NCBI GenBank assembly: GCA_015680685.1
Contig: MNCI01014668.1
Coordinates: 123,288-187,287 of the forward strand
From: Gnetum montanum
Taxonomy: Eukaryota > Streptophyta > Gnetopsida > Gnetales > Gnetaceae
DNA length: 64,000 nucleotides
Reading direction: 5' to 3'
Position numbers and translations under genes: made by a program. Below are positions 44,760 to 55,589 of this stretch, piece after piece. The notes beneath the pieces were generated by a model. That model made no database searches. It was not told the DNA's origin and worked only from the letters and a program-made list of their open reading frames with translations. Every line of letters begins with the position of its first letter. Position 1 is the stretch's first letter.

Positions 44760-47554
44760 CTCATGTAGTTCCTGGTGGTAGTGGCTCCTCCATGGGTGCC
44801 TTTCCATTGTCTTGTGCTCCAGGTCTTGGGATTTGATGGCGTTGAAGTATGGCCTAGAGTTTCTCCTCTTTAGTTCGGGGATCCTGTGTTGTCCATGCCA
44901 ATGTTCCAATGTTTGATGGAGTTAGCACCTCTCATGGGCACGGTAGTTGCGGAAACATTTTATTTGCTTTGACATACTAGGCCGCAAATACCCACCATTC
45001 CTTCTCGTAAGCTCTAGCTTTATCTTTGTATTCTTGAAAATTTGCAAGTCATCAAGCCAAGTCTGTTGCGACACCTTTTTTTCCTTGGTAGCTTGCTTTA
45101 ACTAGCTTGAGTTTAGAACCTGCAACCTCCAATTTTTGCAATAACTTCTTACATTCTGCAAATTCTGTTTCATATTTGACATAGGTGGTGACTACCTCTT
45201 GCTCGGGCTCTGTTCTCAGGCTCCCTACTGTTAACATGGCAAGGTTGGCATACTGTAGGTTTGCCAAGTCCATGTACTCTGTAAGATCCTGGATTTGCAG
45301 GTTCTGGTTCTTAACTTCCACCTGGTGGACAAATGCATATGTGTCCAATATGGCCCACTAGTTAGTGTGTTGAGCACTGAGGGCGTTGATGTGGGCGTTG
45401 GCCATATGGATCTCCTTCTCAATGATCTGTTTATACATCCCCACGTGGTCCTGGAAATGCTCCTTTAGCTTCTCATGTCATTTAACCTCATTCTACCATT
45501 CGCTTATTTCAATAGTCATCTTTTGACAGATAGCATGCACCTCCTCCATAGAGAGGGTTTGATTTTCCCTAGCTAAATGGTTCATGTCCTGGTTGACCCT
45601 GACTAGTTGTTCTTGTAGCTGTTGAAAATATTTTTCGAGAACATTCTTTTTTTTCCACAGAGGTCAACCGAAGGTTGTCAGCAACAACTTGCTTATTTTC
45701 CTCTTGTAAGGCTTTGAGTGTGTTATTGTGCATGTAAGTTTGTGCTTATGCTGTAGAGGCATCCCAAACAACCTTCTCTTTTTCTTTTGCCACCTTCTTA
45801 TTCTCTATTAATAATTTGGTAAGTTGCTTAGTTTTAAAAGTGTTCAGCTGGTCTGCGAGAATGCATTGTGAAGGATCCTGCTATGCTGCTTGCAGGGTCA
45901 CGAGCCTTTCTTGTAATCTTTGTACCTCTACTTTAGCGTGCTCGACCCTCATCTCTATCAAGACTAGCTTCCTGTTGGTGGAAATGAGGTCTGATTGAAT
46001 TGCTGTAACATCCTATTGGATGTCAAACAAGGACGTCATTACCTGTCTTGTTTGTAGCAATTGATTAAGTACATTCTCATGTTCTGCAAGAGTCATTGAG
46101 GTTCCAGCCAAATTTTTTGCATCCCGTGCTCCTGTAAGATCTACCGGTGGCACAACAGGTGCATTGAATGATTCTTTAATGTGATCAATGACCACTTCTA
46201 TATCTCCTACTGCATCCTAGTGCTGCATGACCACCACCATGGTACCTTTACCAATTTCTAATTGCACTTGAAAGGATGCAGTGTTTCCTGAGATCTATTG
46301 TGACCAAGTGCTCTTCCTTTCCCTTGTATGGATGGACACTTCACCCCTTGTGCGATCCAAAGAAACTATGGGCTATACGGCATTGTCGATGATGCGGAAG
46401 AGATTTGCATCATCACGACTTCCCCAACTGACCGTCTTAGCGATGGCCCTGAGATGGGTCATCTACGGTCTGTAGTCTTGCGATGGTGATGGTTGATCCT
46501 ACTAGCCCATGCTAGGCCTTTCTTCTTATTGTTGGCTAGGTCATGTGCTTAGAAGTTTTCTGGGTCTTGCAAGTTGAGTTGTAGTTGGCCCTACCATTTG
46601 CTCTTTTTCTTGTTCTGGCCCCAGCGTCTCACCAGTGATTTTTCTTGCGGCTGGTGGCTTTAGCAGTTCGGCGTACGAAGCATTTTGGGCTTTTTAGAGG
46701 ACATTATTGGTGTATCCTATGATGCCAGCACATTTGCACAACTTCCTAATAAGACAAGGGAAGGGCAACACAAGCTTCCTTATCTTCCGTTCTTCAAACC
46801 ACCTCAGGATCTCCGTACAATATAGATGAGGTAGGTTAGCATTAACCTTTCCCATCAACACTGCACATCCTCTTGCTGCATATGTTGAAATTCATTTTAA
46901 GCCTTTTGTGGTGAAGATGTGATAAGTCCCTATTTTAAAATAGATCCTCTCTTCTGTCATCAACTCCCCAACCATCTTATCTTCCTTGCCATACGTCCTT
47001 CTTAACCAAACTCATCGTGCATCAGGGTCTAAATGGGTAGATAATTGAGCAAGCTTTGGCCTTGTATTCGAGAGGTTTAGTACTTCCAAAATGACTTGAA
47101 TAGAGAAATCAACAGTCACACCACAAATGTTAATCGTGGTGCCTTGTTCCTTGTTGTGCCAAAATTGGTATGTTTCCCCTAAGTACCAGGCATTGCTTTC
47201 AGAGAGGATAGGCCATAATGGGGACCCTTTGAAGTGATCCCTAACGGCCTCTGGAGCAAATTTTGTGAAAGACCCAAATTTTAATTCCACAATCACCATA
47301 GTGAATATGGACCTTTCATGGATGGCCTGAATACAATCCTAGGGCAACGTGAGATGTTGTCCCTGTTCAAACGCAGCAGCAGCTCCTCCTTCTGCCTACC
47401 TTGATTGTACAGTAGTAGGGTCCTCTTTGTGGATACTAAATGATTGTTCCTCTTGCTTTGCATGCTATCTGGTAGGAACTTGTCTTTCGCCTCTCCTGGG
47501 TCGTTTGATCCCACCTTGAGCAGGACCTTCCTGTTGTCCACGTTTTAGGGCCAT
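44760..47554 (-). pseudogene. Element C ORF3: 3' ORF with coiled coil
   Basis: About 930 codons on the minus strand from ATGGCCC at 47,554, after the acceptor-like GGTGTGATTGCAG. N-terminus basic (IKRPRRGERQ). Residues ~85-300 match the Athila-type 3' ORF domain: SFTKFAPEAVRDHFKGSPL, TINICGVTVDFSIQVILEVL, NLSNTRP, YFKIGTYHIFTTKGLK, NLPHLYCTEILRWFEERKI, LPFPCLIRKLCKCAGIIGY. A coiled-coil stretch follows (46,195-45,050; for example MTLAEHENVLNQLLQTRQVM and LQIQDLTEYMDLANLQYANL, the latter also in A). The C-terminus LPCP-x-EVLTPSN, AWTTQDPRTKEEKL parallels A. Fewer stops than in A or B. No membrane segment or signal peptide was seen. Confidence 0.78.
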
Positions 47555-47568
47555 CTGCAATCACACCG
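47552..47568 (-). promoter_or_regulatory. Splice-acceptor-like site at ORF3 start, element C
   Basis: CGGTGTGATTGCAG immediately precedes ATGGCC, matching the element A site. Confidence 0.5.
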
Positions 47569-47852
47569 GGTCAATTGTTAGTAAGGTTGTTTCCAAAGTT
47601 AGGTTATACCTTACTTCTTACCTTAATGGAATTGCTTTTATTTCCATGTGATGTTAATTAAAATGTCATCGAAAGATTATAATAGTGAGTTATTTTTGCC
47701 TAGGTGGTTTCCAAATCTAGTTTCCTGACATAACTAAGGGGATGAAATTATTTTTAACACCCTTATCCTTAATTTTATAACTACTTACCCTTGATAATGT
47801 CCTTCGGGTGATGAAAAATTTCAAAAAAGTTATGTGCTATTCGACATGTGCA

Positions 47853-47875
47853 CCTCCCCCACGACTGAGCTGAAC
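47853..47875 (-). promoter_or_regulatory. Extra polypurine-tract-like site in ORF3 leader, element C
   Basis: The minus strand reads CTCAGTCGTGGGGGAGGTGC, between the internal TATA box and ORF3. It is the third copy of this tract in element C. Confidence 0.45.
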
Positions 47876-48034
47876 ACTCCAGGTTCAAGTAGGTTCAAAC
47901 GAAATGAAAATTGAAGGACCAACGAGTGAGTTATGGATATGAAAGCAAGGAATGCACAATTACAAGTCGTAGAGAGAAATTTGAGAGACTTCTCCCACGT
48001 GAACAATTGGAAATGATGGGAAGTAGCATAGGGG

Positions 48035-48086
48035 GTCACGTATATATAGTTTTGTGGAATGCAATATCACGTATGTGATATCCTGG
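48035..48086 (-). promoter_or_regulatory. Internal U3-like promoter block, element C
   Basis: Minus strand: AGGATATCACATACGTGATA, then TTGCATTCCACAAAA and the TATA box CTATATATACGTGACC (48,048-48,033). The first part nearly repeats ATGATATCACATACGCAATA of this element's own LTR U3 (right LTR, about 52,434-52,400). ORF3 starts about 490 bp downstream. It is shorter than the LTR cluster (one palindrome pair) but in the same order relative to TATA. Confidence 0.55.
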
Positions 48087-48089
48087 CCT

Positions 48090-49495
48090 CTCGATGTTAA
48101 GGTACTATGAAATATACCGAATTTTTAAAGATTTTCTAAAGTTGACGATGGAAACTAAGGACATGTGGACAAGTGTTAAAGGGTTCCAAGGTAATTTAAC
48201 TAGTTTTGAAGGCAAGAATAATTTTGATGGTGTCGAATTTATCAATAAGGGCCTCAGGTGGTAAGGGAGAGAAAAAGGCTATGTTATGGTTCATAATAAC
48301 GTTTGAATCGGAGGGATAGTAATAAGGGAAAGAACATCATTGAAAAGATGCTGAGGGTAATAGATGGTTTGTGGAAGATGTGGTATGAGTGAAAATTACA
48401 AAAATTACCCAAGTGGGTCCTCCCCAAAGCAGGTTCCAACCTATAATGCCCCTACGTAACCAAACTTAAAATGTCCGTAGGAACTAGAAGGGTTATATGT
48501 AATCTACACTGGTTCCACAAAACATACACATGTAAGTATCACCGAAATGAGGTAGAAATTCTATGCTACATAAGACACGAGCTACAATTACATGAACAAC
48601 AAGATGAGACAAGGTATAGAAGGGATTGTAGAGATTGGGACATGAGGTAACTGGCCAAGGGCACAATGAATCTTGCATGTAAAGCATGATTAACATGTCA
48701 TTAACCCATCGTTCCAAGATCATGACCAAGTCCATTCCTTTGATCAGTGACACCGCATTGTGTCATCCCATGATGAGTGACTATGAGAGTACCATAACAA
48801 CAAGGCATACGATCACTTGGCATTTTGTTCAAGGGAGGAGTGATTTTTGCTTTGTGGCACTTTCTTTGTGTTTTGTTTTGTTTTTTTTTCTTCTTTTTTT
48901 CTTCGATTGCTGAACCCAGAGAAGCTGCCAACCTTCAAGCATGGATGCATGTCTTTTCAGTGGGACCACCCTAGAACAACATTGGATTTTTTGAGTGCCT
49001 TTTGATTACTCTTACTCCCATTTTGCGTTAGATCTACAAGGATCTTAGTACAACCATGTTGTGTGATAACTCTCATAGACGTTACCAAAGAGAATTCACA
49101 AGTTCCCTTGATGTCACACCCTAATCATTCCCTCTTGATCCATCCTTCTTCATTTTGGGTACAATGAACACAAAATTAATTTTAAGTTTTAAGAATGTCA
49201 AAAATATCATTGTACCCTCGAATAGAACCTCTTATTTGTAGAGTGGATGGGTGGGTGTAATGGGCTCACTGTCCAAATAATTGATCACATGAGACTTGAT
49301 AACATAGAACACACCTCAACCAACAAGCCACATGAGTGTTTTATTCGTAGATGAGATTACTTATAAAAAATATAAAAAGACAAAAAAAAAGACAAAAAGA
49401 TAAAGCAAGAAATTGAAAAATGAAAAACTGGAAAATAAAAAATTGTAAAATTGAAGAAAATGAAAAATATTTATTAATCCTGCTTGTTATTAGAA
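48090..49495. other. Non-coding spacer of element C
   Basis: No conserved frame. Corresponds to the pol-ORF3 spacer of A. Includes a GTTTTGTTTTTTTTTC-type T-rich run (48,873-48,904). Confidence 0.5.
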
Positions 49496-49496
49496 T

Positions 49497-49520
49497 GGGG
49501 GATATCCCCCATAACTAAAT
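49497..49520 (-). promoter_or_regulatory. Internal polypurine-tract-like site, element C
   Basis: The minus strand reads ATTTAGTTATGGGGGATATC, about 70 bp after the end of gag. In A and F the same site follows integrase, so in C everything between gag and this site is missing. Confidence 0.55.
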
Positions 49521-49579
49521 GGTTGAGCATGGTGAGGATTAATAAATGAAAGATGAGGATCCTTGCATGTTGAAAATAT

Positions 49580-51464
49580 TTAAACTTGGTCATACTTACG
49601 CCATTGGTGTTTACACAGCTGATTATAGTAAGCGTAGTGGGGAAATTTATAAGATGTTGTTCCTAGGTAAAGAGTTGACCCACTATGATACTTGAGACCG
49701 TAAGATGGCATGCAAGGATTGGGAAGTCGTCCTCCATGATTATATTCATTAGGCCGTATGGTTTTCAGAGTGTTAATTGGTGGCCTTGATGAAGTGACAT
49801 GAGGTGTTGGATTTGAGGAGAAGGATGCACCATAGTGTTGGACTTGTGTTGAGTTGGAGAATGCAGTGGCCTTAGAACTGTGTTGTCCTTTCCTATGGTC
49901 ATGTCTAAAGAAGGGATGCCTTTGATGTTGAGGCGGTCTCTTATTGCTGTTGATAATAGTAGCACAATTAACGTTTGTGGGTTGTTGTTGTGGTGCAGAC
50001 ACTTCAGGAACAGTTGGTGGTGATGTAGAAGGAGGAAAAGGATGAGAATGTCAAAATTTAGGAGAAGTGTAAGGTACACAAGGCAATGGTTGTGTTGAGG
50101 ACATGGGTTAATAGTACCGAGGAGAATAATAATGTGGCGAGATAGAGTATGTTGACCTAGTTGGGGAAATAGGATGTTGAACTAGATAAGCATTTGGATT
50201 CAGGTGATACGAAGGGTGTCTCCAATTTAGGGATGGCTTCCCCCATGACTGGGATTTTTTGCCACTGTGATTAAACATAGTATCTCTATACAAACTTTGG
50301 ATGTAACATACTTCCCCAATGCTCATATAAATGTAACAAGATTGAGCATTGGCCCTTGGGGTGATTGTACAGGAAAATGTTGCATTCATACGTATGATTG
50401 GCAGTTGAGCTCTTATCTTTCTCATTCCTTCTTTTCGATTGTCTAATGATACTTTGTCTTGCTTCTCAGGTTGTCAAACGTCCATCTCTAATAATATTGA
50501 TATATTCTTCACACTTTTTATGCATCCATTCCAACATCTTATTGATCTTTTCCTTGACTTCCTCTAATGATTGTTGTACTGGCAAAGATGGTTCTTCCTC
50601 CTTGAGATAGGTTGATTTCTGCTTTTTGTGATTATGGACCTCTATTAAGTTGATATTTTGGTCCCGTTGATGTTTTTCAACACTCTCCCATCTAGCCATT
50701 TCTCCTTCTTCTTTTTCCACTTGCTTAATAAGCTCTTGGAATTGATGGGTTCATAGTTTGTATAGTTGACCTTGGGCATACACCCCCAGGGTCTTTCTTG
50801 TTTCATCATAAAGGCCATTAATGATATGGTACATTAGCCTTTCCTCGGAGAACTCATGGCCTAGACAGTTGTTTAACAGTGCATAATATCTTTCTAAGGC
50901 CATGTCCAAGGGTTCATGTTGTGCTTGTTTCCACTCTTGGATTTGTTTCCTCAAGGTTGACACCCTTATGTAGGTTTGATATCTTTCATTAAAGAGTTCT
51001 ACCATTGTTGGCCAACGTCGTATTGAATTTGGTTTTAACGATCTATACCATACTTTTTCTTGGCCAACGAGTGTCATAGGAAAGAGCTTGAGTTTTTTCC
51101 AACGTTATCAATGTTGTTCCATGCACAGGCATCGTAGAAGGCTTGTAAATGTTGTTGCGGATCTAAGTCATAGCCTGTTGAAAAATTGGGAAAGTTGTTT
51201 AAATTGAGCCTGGGTAGGTAGCTCTCTTTACTATGCCTATGGGAGATTTCAACAGCCTCTTGTATTTACGTTAGGCTTGTAGTGGCCAGTNGGCAATTCA
51301 TTGGAGAACCAACGAATTATATGACAATGAGGATTGGAGTACGCAATCTGAGATGGGGGTTTCTTATAAACATAAACGAAGGCAACATCATCCCAACNTA
51401 TAATTCGTTGGTTCTCCAATGAATTGCCTTGTCGTAGTCTTGTAGGAGAGGAATGGTTGTGCAA
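49580..51464 (-). pseudogene. Element C gag (no pol follows)
   Basis: Starts near MHNHSSPTRLRQGNSLE (51,464). The capsid-like part is open at 51,077-50,751: TLVGQEKVWYRSLKPNSI, WPTMVELFNERYQTYIRVST, IQEWKQAQHEPLDMALERYY, HIINGLYDETRKTLGVYAQG. This fits the retrotransposon gag fold. An acidic helical segment follows (KEEEPSLPVQQSLEEVKEKI), then a Q/P/S/H-rich distal part to about 49,580. No protease, RT, RNase H or integrase lies between here and ORF3. The start region is disturbed by Ns at 51,291 and 51,398 with an inverted copy between them. Confidence 0.78.
51291..51428. other. Assembly join: 30-bp inverted copy between single Ns
   Basis: GGCAATTCATTGGAGAACCA (part of 51,292-51,321) is repeated in reverse complement at 51,399-51,428. 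Ns lie at 51,291 and 51,398. The small central contig is probably in the wrong orientation or its ends were not merged. Confidence 0.72.
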
Positions 51465-51575
51465 TTGTGTGTGAATTTGTATATGACTTTTTGTAATTAT
51501 TTCTTCCTAAAATATGTATCATTAATTCCTATACAGTGACCTTTTATGATATAACTAATCTAGATAACTAGCACC

Positions 51576-51595
51576 GTCCCTGGCAACGGTGCCAA
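51576..51595 (-). promoter_or_regulatory. Primer-binding site of element C
   Basis: The minus strand reads TTGGCACCGTTGCCAGGGAC next to the LTR. This is the best-preserved tRNA-Asp-like primer site in the window. Confidence 0.8.
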
Positions 51596-52466
51596 TGATG
51601 AGTGGCGAGGTACCCCTACACTCAACCATACGAATACGAGCGTTCATGCACGATCTGATCGAACTCTGCAGACGAACTAGTTGTGGTATCTAGACAGTTA
51701 GTCGTAGATCGTAGTTCACTGTCTTCCCACCTGGACTAGTATTAGCTTTGTCACGTATGGTTTAGTCTAGAGTGAGGTGTGTGATGTGTTCCTACACTAA
51801 TGCTACTCCTAGTTGTGATGGTAATTAATGTCAAATAATCTAGGAGATAGAATGGGAGAGAATCTAAACTAGCCTAAGTGCGATGAGCATTCGTTCCTTA
51901 ATCATCCGTACACATCTTGGACCTCGTGCATGACTACCACTCAGATTACCAAATGCATGGCCTAGGTACGCTACTAGGTTACCAAATATTCACACTTAAA
52001 TGCTCGTGATTAAGTTGTACTCATTCCGTGTTACTAAGAGATAAGGGTAGAGACATATTAATTAAGAAAGTAGTAAATAACAATGAAAATTAAATAAATA
52101 AATAATTAAGCTAAGTGGATGCTACAATGATGAAGTAATCTCGATCTTTATTATCGGTCATGTGCATGTCCAAGTACGTCACACTCGAATAAGGATGCCG
52201 TACAATTACAATCATCACACTACAGGCATGAACTGGGAGAAAAGGGTTGAGAGGAAACTACGTAAAACTTAAAACTTCAAGACTTAAAAACTTCTAAAAA
52301 CTCTCAAAACTGTGTACCAGATCTGCCTACCTCTTATTTATAGATGAGGAGATAGGTTGCGATATCGCGTATGCAATATCGTGTCTAGGCTGCAATATAG
52401 CATACATGATATTGCGTATGTGATATCATGGGTGCCATATCATAGCCAACAATTCCTGACTCATCA
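51596..52466 (-). mobile_element. Element C, 5' LTR
   Basis: TGATGAGTGG ... GACTCATCA, near-identical to 43,731-44,569 but 32 bp longer (an extra stretch near 51,890-51,910 and an extra GATATTGCGTATGT unit in U3). Few differences between the two copies point to recent insertion relative to A, B and D. Target-site duplication AAGAG. Confidence 0.92.
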
Positions 52467-52471
52467 AAGAG

Positions 52472-55400
52472 GATTTTACAACCAAAGCCTATCTTTAAAA
52501 CATGTTTAGTGAACTATATTTGCATATTCCTTTAGAGCAAGAGATAAGAGATACACCCCTTTATGCTAACTACTTAAGGGAATTGTGCAGTAGGAGAAAA
52601 AAAGGAAAAGATTCCTAAATAGGTTTATTTAGTTTAAAATCTTTCTCAACTTATAAAAAGTCAAGAAGTCCCAAGATATCAAGATCCAAAATTTCCTACC
52701 ATTGTAATTAAAATAAATGGATGGGTTATTAAAAATATCCTATTGGATTTATGAGCTAGTATCAATATCATGGCACTAGAAATGGCTAGGTCACTTGATT
52801 TAGAGGATATAAAAAGAGTAAACATGACAATATCTTTGGCTGATGGCTTTAATATTAAATATATAGGAATAGTAGAGGACCTGATAATAGAGGTGGAAAA
52901 ATGAAAATACCCAATTGATTTTGTAGTTTTGGAAGTAAAAGACCTAGATTATTTTCCCAACATACTAGGTAGACCTTTGTTAGCAATAGTTGATGTGGTA
53001 ATTGATTGTAGATTAGGACAACTTCAATTATCTTTTGCTAATCTTAATTTTATGCTTAACATATATGATAAGGTGAAAGAGGACCGATTAAACAAAGATT
53101 TAAAAGAAGTGAGAATGCTTTACACAATTCCCACTTTAGCAATGGCACAAGATAGGGAAATACTAGTACTAAATAATTTTGAGGAAGGACCTTTAGACCT
53201 GTCTACAAAAGAACAATAAGATCTCCTTGACCAGATTTTGAATTTGGGCTTAGGAAATATTGGGGAAATAATTCAACCTCTAAATAAGGATTCCTTGGAT
53301 CTTAGAGAATTACCTAGTGCACTTAAGTATATTTTTCTAGATCATAATAAACAATTGATAATAAATTCCCAATTGACTGATGAGCAAGAAGCAAAATTAT
53401 TAGAAGTCTTACATAGAAAGTCTCAGGCATTTTCATGAAATTATGAGGATCTTCATCAAGGAATCTCACCCAAAATCTACCAACATCATATCTATTAAGA
53501 AGACAATGTAAAACTAGTAAAAATTCCTCCAAGATGAATTAATTCAACTCTTAAAGAAATTGTTAAAGATGAAATTTTAAAACTTTGGAAAGAAGGAATT
53601 ATTTATCCAATATTTGATAGCAAATGGGTAAGTCCTATTACAATAGTTTCAAAAAAGGGTGGAAAATGGTGAGTCTGTGTGGATTATAAGGAACTAAATC
53701 AAAATACAAAGAAAGATCATTTTCCTTTACCTTACAGAGATTAAATCCTAGAAAAACTAGAAGGACATGAGTATTATTAATTTTTGGATGGATTTAGTGG
53801 TTACAATCAAGTAGCCATTGCCCTTGAAGACTAGCACAAAACAACTTTTACTTGTCCATATGGAACTTTTACTTACCGATGGATCCCTTTTGGTCTATGT
53901 AACACACCAGCTACCTTCCAAAGAGCTATGATATCAGTATTTTCTGATATGTTAGAAGATTATGTTGAAGTATTCATGGAATATTTTTTAGTTTATTGGA
54001 ATACTTATGAAGAAACATTACAAAATTTAGAATGTGTTTTAGATAGATGCATAAATAAAAATCTAAAATTAACTTGGAAAAAGAGTCATTTGATGGTTAC
54101 AAATGACATAGTATTAGGACATGTTATTTCTAAAGATGGGATAAGAGTCAATGAAGAAAAAGAAAAAGTAACATCTACACTATCAACTCCAACTAATTTA
54201 ATGACTCTTCAATATTTTCTAGAAAATTCTGGATATTATCAATGGTTTATCAAAGATTTTTCAAAAACTGCTAAACCATTATATATGGTTCTAGAAAAAG
54301 ACATTCCTTTTGTATGGACTAATGATTGTCAAGAAGCATTCTTAGAATTAAAGAAATGAGTAACTACCATCCCTATATTAAAAGCACCTAATTAGGATTT
54401 CCATTTGATTTAATGTGTGATGCTAGTGATACTACGGTAGGGGTAGTTTTAGGACAATATATTGATAATAAACCACAAGTTATCTATTATGTATCTAAAA
54501 GTCTAGACTAGGCCCAAATAAATTATATAACTACAAAAAAAGATTTGTTAGCTATTGTATATGCTTTAGATAAGTTTAGAAATTATTTAATAGGATATAA
54601 AGCCAGAGTATATACTGATTATTCAGCCATTAAGTTCTTAGCTACTAAAAAAATAGAAAATGCATGAATAGTGAGATGGTACCTATTACTCTAAGAATTT
54701 GATCTTGATATTCTAAATAAAAGAGGTCAGGAAAATGTAGTGGTAGATAATCCTTGTAGATTAGAAACTAGAGATGAAAATAGAACACAAGAGGTCTTTC
54801 ATGATGAATTCCTTGATGAACAACTCTTTTCCATCAAGAAGGATCCTTGGTTTGTTGATATAGGAAACTATCTTGCCATTATGAAAACCCCTATTCATTA
54901 GAGTAAGGAAGAAAAGAAATATTTCTTATGAACCATATCCAAATACATTTGGAGTAGTTTGTATATTTATTGAATATGTAAAGATAATGTAGCAAGAATA
55001 TGTGTGGTTGAGGATGAGCAAGAAGAAATTCTACACATGTACCATGATGACTTAGGAGGTGGCTATTTTGATAGGAGGCACACCACTATCAAAATCCTAC
55101 CAAGTGGATTTTATTGGCCCTTAATTTTTAAAGATGCTCATAAGTATGTCCAAGAATGTGATAAGTGTCAATGAATAGGAGCCATAACAAAATGACAAGA
55201 ACTATTCTTAAATTCAATTCTAATAAAAAAACCATTCGATGTGTGGGGTATAGACTTTTTAGGATCATTTCCACCATCCAATGGATGCCAATACATTTTG
55301 GATTGTATAGAGTATATTACCAAATGGGTAGAAGCAAAAGCCACCCCAAAAAAATGATGGTAAGGTAGTCATAGCTTTCCTTAGAGAAAATATTTTAACA

Positions 55401-55589
55401 TGTTTTGGAACTCCATGGGAGATCATTAGTGATCAAGGAACTCATTTTGTAAATAGAATAATGGCAAAATTCCTTAAGTCTTGTGGAATCCAATATAAGA
55501 TAGCTACTGCTTATTATCCTCAAACTAATGGTTAGGTAGAAAATGCAAATAGAATTATATTAAATATATTAACAAAAACTATATGTACT
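52472..55589 (+). pseudogene. Element B pol: protease, RT, RNase H, integrase core
   Basis: Protease: ILLDL-stop-ASINIMALEMARS near 52,740 (D-x-G lost), FPNILGRPLLAIVDVVIDC. RT: PIFDSKWVSPITIVSKKGGK, FLDGFSGYNQVAIALED, IPFGLCNTPATFQRAM and VEVFMEYFLVYW at about 53,965-54,000. The expected F-M-D-D is F-M-E-Y, so both catalytic aspartates are gone. FLENSGYYQWFIKDFSKTAK is the conserved connection block. RNase H is recognisable but shifted (about 54,400-54,760). Integrase: finger DAHKYVQECDKCQ (55,135), core VWGIDFLGSFPPSNGCQY (55,235), ISDQGTHFVNRIMAKFLK (55,425) and E in VENANR (55,540). A solo LTR of the C family cuts it at 55,590; it resumes at 56,428. Stops are frequent, many where W or Q is expected. 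Confidence 0.85.
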
